The translations under genes and the position numbers were made by a program. A stretch of 64,000 nt of DNA from Mustela lutreola. Lineage: Eukaryota; Chordata; Mammalia; Carnivora; Mustelidae. The stretch spans positions 107,362,546 to 107,426,545 of the forward strand of contig NC_081293.1 in the NCBI RefSeq assembly GCF_030435805.1, read 5' to 3'. The notes below the pieces were generated by a model. The model saw only the letters and a list, made by a program, of their open reading frames with translations, was not told the origin of the DNA and searched no databases. Below, piece by piece: positions 34,201 to 46,200 of this stretch; the stretch's first letter is position 1, and the number at the start of each line of letters is the position of its first letter.

Positions 34201-37200
34201 CAGAGGGCTCCTGCCGCCTGAGCGCACAGACCCCCTCCTGCCCCTCAGGACAGTGGCGCTCTGCAGAGGACATGGCCCCAGAGCGGCTTCCAGGGACTGA
34301 TGTCACGACGGCCACTGTTGTGATGGGGGTCCCCATCTGGGTAGCTGCGTGCCCGCATTCCAGCACTCCGACCGCACCTTCTCCCACCTTACCCGGAAGG
34401 TAGGGTGCGGGCGGCAGGGGGGCCAGTGTCCGCTCTAGACCCCGATTCTGGAGCCATGCCCAGGGAGCTGGCGACGTCACTGTCCCCCTGGTCACCCAGT
34501 GGTGGTTGCAGCCCCAGTGCCCTGGGCCACACAGCCGGCCACTGTTTTCCCAGAGAGCCCACGTTACTGGGCGGGCTCTGTAATTCAGACCGGGCCTCAC
34601 GCATCCGGACTGGAGCTGTGAATAATGGCGCATTCCCAGTGCACAAGCAGCGCATCACAGCATGACGGGCCACGGGCGGAAAGGCAGGTGCCCAGCCCAT
34701 GTTGGGTGTTTTTCACAGAAACATCAGAGGTTGTGACCTTCAGGGAGCATGGCCTGTATGGCCCTTACTTCAGCGCCAAGGGAGAGGATTTGCATTGCAG
34801 CTGGGATTAATGCCGCCAGAGCGGGGCTCTCAGATTGTAGCTGCCCTCAGTGTCCCCGTGTCCCCTGCCATCCTGGCTTCTGACTCCATGTACCTGGCAT
34901 GTCTCACCAGTGCCTGGTGATGCTGGTGCCACTGGTCCTGGGACCCCACTTTGGGAACTGGGACAGTCAGCCCCGCCATCAGATTCCACTCGGTCTCCAT
35001 CCCTTCTGCTCAGACCACTGTGTTCTCTGAAGCTGTCCTTCTCTCTCCCCACAGCTCCCTCGGCCACAATGGCTCAGCATGCTGGCCTCGTCCCAAGCAG
35101 CTCTGTCCCCCTGCTCAGTGTCACCCTGGAGCCGTCTCCATGCACGTTCCTGCTGATGCGGTGGACCCCGCTGTCTGTGGCTTCCCAGACACGGATGCTC
35201 GGGCGCCGCCCTGTTTGGGGTTCGGGGTGCAGGTGGCTTCCCAAGCAGCTCTGCATCTGAGAGTGGATTTCGGAGACGGCTCTGGGGTTCAAGTGACGGT
35301 CTGCAATGTGTCTGGGGGAATGGTGGTCACTGCCTACCACCAATTTGGAAAAGGTAGGGTACTTGGTGTCAGGATCTGAACCCAGGCAGGGAGTACAGGT
35401 ACAGCGAGACCCTGGAGGTAGCACTGGCCACACCAGGGCTGAAAGGAGACCCCACTCCTCCCCACTCCACCCGTGCCTGCCGTGTTCTGATAACAAAGGC
35501 TCAGTTGCCCACACTGTGCCTCCCCCATATACATTTCCTCATTGAGTCCCACCATCACTCCACACATTTGGAGGAGCACGGGGAAGCCAGAAGGTCAGGG
35601 GTTAGTCATGTGGTCACACACCTAGCGAGCCATGTGACCCCTCCACGGGGAAAGCTCTGAGCTTTGGTGTGGACTGCGGATGCGGTCCTTCAGGTGCACA
35701 CACACACACACACGCACACACTCGCACACGTGCACGTGCACACACACAACATTGCACACTTAATCTTTTGCACTAAGATGTCAAACACTTTGCATTTAGG
35801 CAAAGTCACAAAAGCTGTCTTTCTCCAGACATCTTGGCACTAGAACCAATCTGCGTGGACAAGGACCGAGTCCCCAGAGCTGGTGTTGGGGGGTGGAGGC
35901 GGGGGGCAGAATTCCGACCTTGTCCTGCTCACCAGCACCATGTCACCGTTTGCTTTTTGTTTATTTATTATTATTATTTTTTGAGTATGGTATATTCTTG
36001 AAGTTCCAACCCCTACCTTATAGGGAGCTGGGGGCCATGAGTTCACCCCTCAGGCACAGTGCTCGTCTCTGAGATGTCTGCGCAGTTGAATATTTAGTAC
36101 ATTGGACTGTGCGTTCCGGCTACAAGTCTGAGGGGGCTGGCTCTGCTTTCTTTTTATCTGAATGGCCACACCCAGGTGCTGCTGGCTCTGCCCTTGGGGA
36201 TCGGGAGAGCACCAGTCTCACCCCCCAGCCTGCCCTCCTCACCCCTGCTTGTGGGTTGGGTTCTGCTGTCCGTGCAGCTGAGCTCCCCTCTGTTACTCGT
36301 CTTTTCTAAAATTACTCTGGTTATTTTTACTTGTCCGTTTTCCCACGTGGACTTTAGACTCCCAGTGGCTCGCATGAAAACAACTTATGGGCCTTTTTGT
36401 CCACATAATGTTAAATTCATGAGTTGATTTCCGCAGACTGTTTATGTTCAAGAAGCTCCCCCCTCGTGAAAATACCTTTCTCTGCCCAAGTCTTCCTTGT
36501 GTCTTTAGGAGCATTTAAAAGTGTCTTCGCAGAAAAAGTACACGATTCTCAGGAGAAATTTTATTTTCTGTGCTGGGATATGTGGATCTTTTCTTTCATT
36601 TTCTCTTCCAGTGGGTTGTCATTGGGATGTTCAAGAGTCGCTCGTGTTCGCTATTGAAATCTGTCCCCTCTGTCGCTCTGAATGACCACAGTGTGTGTAG
36701 TTACTGTGAAGCTCACTCCTTAGTGTTGGCCGGTCACGTGAACAGTATTTACAGATGGGGACACACCATCCCCGATCCTCCAAGCTGACACCTGTCCCGT
36801 CCTCGTCTCACTCACTCAGCGTGGCTGCTGCTTCCAAAACAAGGTGGCCGAGGACAGAGGACAGTGGCATCTTTGTTTCGAGATGCTTTTGGTGTCACCT
36901 GTTAAGCTTGGTACCAGATTTGGGGCCAGTAGAACTTCCTGAATGTTGAGGAGCTTCTCATCTTTCCTCCTTTTTCAGGACTTTTTAAAAAATTTTAAAC
37001 CCCAGTTAGGTCGCATACAGTGCGGTGTTAGTCTCAGGTGTGCAACACGGAGTCAACATTGCCTTCCATCACGGCAGGTGCGCTCCATCATCCCCGTCAC
37101 CCGCTTCCCCCCACCCCACCTCTCTTCTGGTGACCAGCAGCGTGTTCCCTGCAGCGAAGAGTCTGTTTCTTGCTTTGTCTCTTTCTGCCCCTTTGCTTTT

Positions 37201-40200
37201 TGTTTTGTTTCTTAAGTTCCACATACGAGTGAAATCGCATGGTGTTTGTCTTTTTCTGATGGACTTATTTTGCTCAGCATAATACTTTCTATCTACCTCA
37301 TTGCAAATGGCAAGAGGTCATTCTTTTTGATAGCTGAGTAATATTCGGTTGTATATATGTGTGTATACACATACCAATCTTCTTTATCCGTGCCTCATTT
37401 GATGGACATTTGGGCTGCTTCCACAGTTTTGCTGTGGGTGACAATTCTGCTGTAAACATCAGGCTGCATGTGTCCCTTGAATCTGTAATTTTGTATCCTT
37501 TGGGTAAATGCCTCCTAGTGCAATTGCTGGGTCGTAGGGTAGCTCTATTTGTAACTTTTGGAGGGATCAACATACTGTTTTCCAGAGTGGTCGCACCAGT
37601 CTGCATTCCTACCAACTGTGTAAGAGGGTTCCTATCAAGGGTTTTTAAATTTTTAAAATTTTTAATTTTTAAAAAATGTTTTATTTAGACACAGAGAAAG
37701 AAAGGGAGCCCAAGAGCAGGGAAGGGCAAAGGGAGAGGGAGAAACTGAATCAGACACGGTGTGATATATGGAGCCCAATATGGGGCTCAATCCCAGGGCC
37801 CTGAAACCATGACCTGAGCTGAAATGAAGTCGGATACTCAGGGGTGCCTGGGTGGCTTAGTCAGTTAAGTGCCTGCCTTTGGCTCAGGTCATGATCCCAG
37901 GGTCCTGGGGCCAAGTGCATTGAGTTCCCTGTTCAGCAGGGAGTCTGCTTCTCCCTCTCCCTCTGCCCTTCCCCACTCTTGCTCTTTTTCTCTCTCAAAT
38001 TAATAAATAAATCTTTTTTTTTTTTTAAAGGAACCAGTCTTGGAATTTGGAAATTGACTACATTTCCTCTTCTAAGTTTATCAATTTCTGCTTTTATCTT
38101 TACTGACGTCTTCCTGCTTTTAAACAATGCTTTTGTCTGGGTTTCCATTTATAGTTGGATGCTTGCATTATTATTTATTATTTAAGTAAAATCACCACCT
38201 GTCGCATGGCCTTTCTCGTGTTCTGGCTTCAGTATTAATTCAAAGTTCCAGCCCATCATGATGAGCAGATATTTTCTCCCATTTTGCTTAAAAAACATGC
38301 CAAGGTTGTCTTTGTGGCTTAAAACGTGGTCAGTGTTAGAAATGAAGCGATCACAGCTGGCAGGTTGTCGGGTGTCCTAGCCCCGTGTCCCTCATCAGAG
38401 CGGGCGTGTTGGCCCCTCACCTCTTCATGTCCTGAGCACCTGCACTCCCCCTCTGTCTGGTCCTCCTGATCATACCCCTGCCAGAAACACATGTGCGTGT
38501 GTGCGAGTGTTATATGTGAGTGTGAGAGCATGTGAGGAGGAGGGGGACCTGGCCTGAGGCAGGATTTGGGGGGTCCTCCCCCTCAGTCCCTCTCTGTCTC
38601 AGCAGATAGCCCAGCACCTCTCTGTCCCACGCTCTCGTGATTGCTGGATCCTAGAGTAAGGCTGTATCTAGTTTTAAAGAAACCACCCTACTGTCCCTCA
38701 AAGCAGCTGCACCATATTTTTTAAGTTTATGTATTTATTTATCTATGTCCGGCATGGGTCGGGGACTCGCGACCTTGACATCTGGAGTCGCCCACTCCTC
38801 TGACGGAGTCGGCCAGGCGCCCTGCATGGGCAGTCTCACATCCCCACCAGCGGTGAGCGAGCGCTCCTGGGCCCCACATGTTGGCCAACGGTGGGTGTCG
38901 TCGGGGGCGATCGGGGCTGTCCCTGAGTGGTGTGGTTCCCATGTACTCGGCCTTGATGCGGGATGCAGAGCATCTTGTATGTGCTGGTCCCTGTCTCACC
39001 ATCTTGGGTGCCATGCCTCCGTCCAGAACGCCCCCGTCCAGTTTCTGATCAGGCTGTCTGCTTGCCTATTCATTGAGTGTTGAGAGACCTCCGTACGTTG
39101 GCACAGCGGCCCGGATCAGACGCATTGTTCAGAATAGGCTTGTCAGGAAGACTCGTGGAATACTGGTCCCACTTCTTCCATACTCAGACTTGTTACATGT
39201 GAATGACAGCTTGCTGCCTCTTCTGTCCTGGTCACACGTTCTTTTCTTGAGGAACAGAGGGGTTTCTCTGCCCTTATCTGGCCCGAGTGGGGTCCTTGAA
39301 CTGACATCATCTGTATCTGATGTCAGGATCAAGTGCATGTTCTCCGGCCACAGACAGGTACTCAGAAGTGCCGGGGCTGGGTCCTCGTCCTCGGGGCCGC
39401 GGGGAGCCGTCCGCGGGACCGTCCACACTTCTGTGCTGTGGGGCTCTACGGTCAGCTTCCTTTTTCCTCCTTGGAGATGACTTGATGGCTTTGTCTGGCT
39501 CAAAGTCATTGTTTAGATGTGAGGTCCCTGTGCGGGAACGCGTCTCGGCGCCGGCTGTCCCACATCAACTCGGTCTGCTGCGCGCTGTGCCTTTCCAGGG
39601 TGTCGGCATGCTTCATTTCCTTTGTTTTGGGAAGGATTTTTTAAAAAAAGATTTTTATTTATTTGAGAAAAAGGACATGAGTGGGGGGAATGGCAGAGAG
39701 AGAGGGAGAAACAGATTCTCGCTGAGCAGGGAGCCCCATGAGGAACTTGATCCCAGGAACCTGGGATCATGATCTGAGCCAAAGGCAGATGCTTTGAGTC
39801 CACCAGACATCCCCAGGAAAGATTTTTTTTTTTTTTTAATTATGTCTTTAAGTCATTTCTGTGCTGGCATTTCAGCTTTCTTTATGGCACTCTGGCCAGG
39901 CACGTGCTGAGTCCCTTTGCTTCTCGAATCCTTTCTGCTCCTTTCATCTGGCTTATCCTTCTCGCTTTGCCTCCAGGTCCCTCCTGTCGTGCTCTCTGGT
40001 CTGTTTCCCTCCCGCCAGCCGGCTGCACCCCACCCCTCACTTCCTAGAAGACCGGTGTGTGCATGTGTGTGTGCGCGTGTGTGTCTGTGATCGTCACAGC
40101 TCTTGCCTTCTCTTGCCTTGCTGCAGAGTGACGATGTCTGTTTGCTTCCTTGTGGATACGTTCCAGTGTGTTGTTCCCAGGACCCAGGGCGGCATGAGAA

Positions 40201-43200
40201 CGCAGCATCCTTGGTTAACAAACGACTAAGACATTCATGGCGCCGAGCATGAAAGCACACACCAAGCCCTGTTGCATGTGATGTGCCCCGCACAGCTTCC
40301 CTGCCTACGAGGTGGCCCCTGCGGCAAGAGAAGGCCACCCATGCTGGGTCCATCCCCAGAGGATGCACCCCTCGTCACCCTTGCACGGACGTTCAGGGTT
40401 GCACGTGCTCTTAGTAACTATCACGTGCCTCTTCTCTTCCCAGGAGGAGTCCATGTGCTCCGGGCATTTATCTACGAGTTCTGTGGAACTGAAAAGGAGC
40501 TGGGGCCTTACTTTGTGGAGGTCGGCCCTGCGGCCGTGTCCGTGTTCATGAATTCCAGCAGCATCCACAAGGACGAACTTCTCCTCTTTGCCAGCCCTGG
40601 CATGGGTCAGGAAGGTAAGAGACACACGTGGAGTCGAGCGCCCAGACCCGCCTGGGCTGGCGTAGTACCATCCGGGTCCAGCTGACTGTCTGCACAGACA
40701 CACATTCATCCTTTCCCCTGCCTCATTGGCATGGCGCTGTGCTCTGAGGGGCATGTGCGGATGAAGTCCCCAGGTCCTGGTCTCAGGGTTGACGGTCTAA
40801 GAAAGGCATCGAGGTTGGTGTCAGAAACACAGGAGCTGGGGATGGATGAGCGCTCACAGGGGTCAGGCCATCTGCTCGTGCTCTGCTCCCATCAGCCCCC
40901 AGTCACCAGCAAGGGGCCCCACATCCGCTCAGTGTGGTAGACGAGGAACCTGGGGGTTCAGCAGGGCGGGAGCGGGGCATCAGGCACATGTCAGCATCAC
41001 ATGGAGGGAAGAGTCGTGGGCAGACACGGGAGCCCGTTGAAGACGGCCGCAGAGTGCTCGGCCTGAGTGGCTGGGGCAACGGGTTATGTTTCCCAGAAGC
41101 AGGAGGAGGGGAAGCCAGTGGGGCACGTGTCCCGAGGCACCTGCTCACATGAAGGTCTTTGAACCTTGTTCCCCACACTGACCGTCCGGCTTCCATGCAG
41201 TTGGCCTTGCGGGAGCCTCTCCACCCAAGAAATTAGAGCTGGCAGGGGGTGGGTGGGCATCCTGTCCCTGGTGATCCTGTGTCAGGAGCTGGAATCGGAG
41301 GGCACAGGTGCGGGTAGCATGCCGTGTCCCGCGCAAATACGCGCCGACGCTTCTCTCCCTCCCCCACTCTCACATGTGTTTCGTTCTGTGGCCAGTGCCG
41401 CGTTCCCGCCTGCGGAGCCGCAGCTGCTGCCATGGAGGGTGTCTCTGTCAGCCACAGTGTCAGTTCTTCAGAATTCTAAAGCTCGGGTGAACGGGACAGC
41501 ACTCCGCGTGACTATTGTTACAAATGAGCCTTTCTCCCTGTGCAGGGAAAAACGACACTGGGCAGCAGTGCTTGAAGGGAAAGACCCCTCCTTTCCTCAT
41601 GCAGACACGCAGGCTGTTCTGAACCCCCCCAGACACGCCAGTCCTCTGGGACCCAGCGGGCCGTGTGGTGCCTGTCCGCCGCGTACGCCCATGCACACAC
41701 GCCCACGTGCACACACACATGCACACACACACGTGTGCTCCTGTCCTACATGTGCGGCACTTTGCATTGCGTATCCGTGGGGTCACCAGTCTGAGGCTCA
41801 CCAGGGCCCCGTTGAGGGCCTTGTGCAGTAAGACAGCCCTTAGTGAGCCCATCGGGGAGATCCTTCAACACAAGGCCGTCCAGCAACGGATGAACATGCC
41901 CGCCCCGAGCACAGCCATTCTCAGGAGCAGCAAACACCGAACAGTGTTGTGAGAGACGTTCCGGACAAGGCCCATGGCCCATGGGCCTGTCCGACCTCCA
42001 GGCTCCCTCGTCAGAACTTGAACGTCACCGGAACTCAGAGGCGGAGAGTAAACGATGGAAAATCCTGGTCATCCACCACGTGAGACGGAGGCATGGCCCT
42101 TCTGGCCCTCACACGTGTTCGTTGTGTTTTGTCGTCTGTTCAGGCTCCGTTGTCTCGCATCGATTTCCAGCCGGTCCCTCGAGCAACGTGACCTTCACAT
42201 CTCAGAGCCCAGCGGGGGGCGGCCGGGCGTGGGGCCGCATGACCGTCCGGTATCACATGCAGCGTATGTCCTCCCTCCGAGTCTGGCTGGGTAGGGCCCC
42301 GGAGGTCGCCTGGTGCTCTGCTGAGCTCTGCTGAGAGTCGCTTTGGCCCTCGAGCCAGCTCTGCGCTCCCCTGCAGTTCGTTCTAGTGCTGTCTAGAAAC
42401 CACACGTGTCAAGGCTTCGGCCTGAAGCTGTGGGGTGGGTAGAAGTCTCCCCCTGCCCCGGTCCCGACCCGTGCTCTTTGGGGAGAGCTTGCAGGTGGTC
42501 GCTTTCACTTTATGAGCTACGGTTTCACTGGCCTTTGATCTGGGGCCAGAGTCGCCCAGTGGGTTCCCACTGCAGCCCTCCATGTGGGATGGGGACCGTC
42601 CCTCCTGGCGCCCTGTGTGGGAGGTGAGGGTGTGAGGGAGCTGGCGTCCCTGCAGGGCCCCGACCTCGGCACCGATTCTTCTCTCCCTACCCCACTCTCA
42701 CAGCCGTCTCTGTCTACACAAACGGAACCGTGTTTGCCACCGACACCCACATCACTTTTCTGGCTGTTACCGAGGAAACGACCCCCCTGGAGTTCATGTG
42801 GTCATTTGGAGAAGGTCCAGCCGTGAGGACAACGTCCAGAAGCATTAAGAAAAGACTCAGCACCCCTCAGTGGTGAGTGTGCAGGCATCACAGCAGGCGG
42901 CCGCAGGAAGCTTGCCTGCAGCTCGCCCACAGACTCCCCCACTGCCGCTGCCATGATTTTGGACGCCGCTGCGGACAGGAGGGGCACACGGGGAAGGCTA
43001 AAGGATGACACGAAGTCCCTCCCGCCTAAGCTAGGGGTGGGTGTGCGGCTTTGGAACCAGCGGTTCCGGGATCAGATCCCACCTTCTCCACCTAAGTCAG
43101 TCCCCATCCAAGCCCCGGTCCCAGTGCTGCTCCTGCCGCTCTGCACATGACTGACACGAAGATGAGGGGTGGTCCCACTGTCCCACTACCTCTCCCAGTG

Positions 43201-46200
43201 AGTGGGGAACCGTGGGGGCTGGGGTGCCTGCAGATGAAAATGCCCCCTCCCCCAACCTTTCTTTCTTTCTTTCTTTCTTTCTTTTTTTTTTTTTTTGTAA
43301 GGTTTTATTTATTTATTTGACAGAGATCACAAGTAGGCAGAGAGGCAGGCAGAGAGAGGGGGGAAGCAGGCTCCCTGCTGAGCAGAGAGCCTGACTCGGG
43401 ACTAGATCCCAGGACCCTGAGATCATGACCTGAGCCGAAGGCAGAGCTTAACCCACTGGGCCACCCAGGCGCCCCTCCCCCCACCTTTCTCGAGGCTGCT
43501 CTCTACCTCTGACCCGTTCTTGTCCCCCACCTGCCCTTCCTGCCCCCTTGGCGGTCCTCCCGCAGGTACAACGTGACGGTGTGGGCCACCAACGGGCTGG
43601 GCAGCGTGGCCTCGGAGCCCCACCGCATCAGGACGCAGAGGAGAATTGTTGTCAATCGGCTCGTGTCCCCCTCCTCAGCTCTGCTGAACACCAGTGTGAC
43701 ATTTGAGTTCAGGCTCAACTTCGGCACCGACGTCACTTTCCTCTGGGACTTTGGGGATGGCATCGTGGGCCCGGGGGACCATTTAGCCAGTCACACCTAT
43801 AGCAGGTGAGTGGCTCCGTCACAGGCACAGCTCTGTGGTGGCGGCTGGAAGGGCCTTTGTGAGGCGTGAGCCCCTCGTTCTCCACAGCCGACCTGGCAGT
43901 ACGTGCAGTTGGCAGATACCAAGGAGAGTCAGATAAGCCTGCTGTCCAGGAACTCACGGTCCGGGGCCTGGGGCCGGCAGGCAGGAAAACAGTCACTATG
44001 AACACCAGGAGGCAGGGACAGAGCCGTGAGATGAGGGGTGGGGGCGCAGATAGAGGTAGAAGGTGCCAGAAGGACTGCCAGGGGCTCACTGTCTGCTGAA
44101 GAGCTTGGGCTGTGTCCTTTCATTTGGCATTTACTGAGCACCTGCTGTTTACCTGGAAGGAAGCATTATGGAGATCCAAGCACTGCTGGGCCTGCCTGGG
44201 GGAGGCGGGCGTGTCCACAGGAAACCACCAAGACAAACCGTAGGATTTCCACTGTCAAGGTTAGGGGAATGGTGAAGGGCAGGCAGGCCAGGTCTGAGCC
44301 TGAGCCTCCGGGCCGCTGCTGTTCAGCGGGGGGTGAGCCCTACCCTGGATTGCCCAGGCTGTGCAGACCTCTGGGTAAAGCCGGGCCTCCGGCTGGCATG
44401 GCACTGTTTACGCTGCCGTAATGAAGTAGTGACAGATGCAGAAGGGCCCAGAAGCGAGGCCTGTGTGGCCGGCAGCAGCAGGGAAAGACGGCCGACCTCC
44501 CTGAGTGTGGGACTTCCTCGAGAGCCCCCGTGGCCTCGCCACCCACAAGGACATGCCCGAACGGCCCAATGCGAGCTCTCCCTGTGCACCTCCTCCGTGG
44601 GAGGTGGGTGTTCACGGGAGGAAGGAGTTGATCGGGGGCGCCTGGGCAGGCTCCCCCAGGGGCACACCTGGGCCCCAGACCTGGGGATGTACTCTGTGGC
44701 TCCGGGATGGACATGCACTGCTTCACACCCCTGCCTCATCTTTGGAGTGTCCCAGGGGTCCCCAACCACCTGGACTCTGAGGGGGACCCCACAGCCTGCA
44801 CTGGGGTCAGCAGGACCCACCCTCCTTAGGGACACACCATGACAGCAGGTGGCACTCTGTGGCTCAGGGAGCAGAGCGGGAAGATCATGCCCACTTTCCG
44901 GGTGAGGGGACAGGGTGCCCATCACATGGAGGGTCACACCGTGGGGCACAGATGGGCCAGGCCATGGCCACCGGGATCTGTCCCCACGGAACAACTGTTT
45001 CTCCGTCAGCAGGTGACATCAGTCTGGGAGCTGGGCGTCTGGCTTGCCCTGCACTGGGCGGGCAGCTGGTGTGTTAACTAGGCAGCAGATGGCCCCTGTG
45101 GACCAACCTCATGAGCAGACGCCCTCTGTGCTCACGGGTGGGCTGTCTGGCGGTCGGGTCCCACAGTGACGCGGTGGAGGCTGTTACGAAGGGGGCGGGA
45201 GAGGCAGACGCCTGGTGGGCTGGGTGTTTGCATTCCTGTGTGCTGTGGCCCTTGCAGGGAAGGAGAGTTCACTGTCCAGGCCCTTGCCTTTAATGACGTC
45301 AGCGCCGCCTCCCTGCGAAAGCATCTGTTCATTGTGCGGGAGCCCTGCCAGCCGCCCCCCGTGCGGAACATGGGGCCTGGGAAGGTGCAGGTAGACTGGG
45401 CCTGGGAACAACGGGATTTTGGGGAACAGACACTAGGGGGGCACCTCTTGGGGCTTCTGAGGGCCCTGGCAAGGTTGGGGGGATAGCGGGGGGAGGGCCT
45501 CGTCCTGGCCTTTAAGGGGCCTTATTGGCCTTCATCGCTCTGGTGTTCGGTTTGGCCTGCTTTGAGGGGCTGTTTAGAAATCGCTTGTGCAAGCCTGGGC
45601 GGCTCAGTGGTTAGCCCTCTGCTTCCCGCTCAGGTCATAGTCCCGGGGTCCTGGGATCGAGCCCCGCATTGGACTCTGCTCAGCCGGAGCCTGCTTCTCT
45701 CTCTGCCTGCCGCTCCCCTGCTTGTGCTCTCTCTCTCCTGCTCTCTGTCTCTCAAATAAATGAATTTTCTTTTAAAAAAAAGAAATAGCTTGTGCCAAGC
45801 ACTCAAGCATTTTCAGGAGAAAGGAATGTTTGGATTCCTGTGAAGTCAACAGCCAAAAAGACACGATTGGTCCCTTCCCAAGCATGCACTGTGGGTTAGG
45901 AGAGGGAGGGCGCACCCACTGTGGGTTAGGAGAAGGACGGTGGCATTTTACTTCTTTTGTTCCTCTGAGTTAGAGCAGATTTCCCATGTCAGGGCAGAAG
46001 TGTCTGTGACACATGGAAATCCAAGCTGTGACTTGGCTGCATTTCCAGACTGCACGCTGGGCCTCCGACCAGGGTCCAGAGTCAGGTACCTCCCACCAGG
46101 GAAGAGGTGGCGGGGATCGGGGGACCCACAGAAGAGCCCCCAGGGCAAGGTCTGGATCATTCCTGCCACATAGCTCCTGCAGGATGGGGACGGCCCCTTA

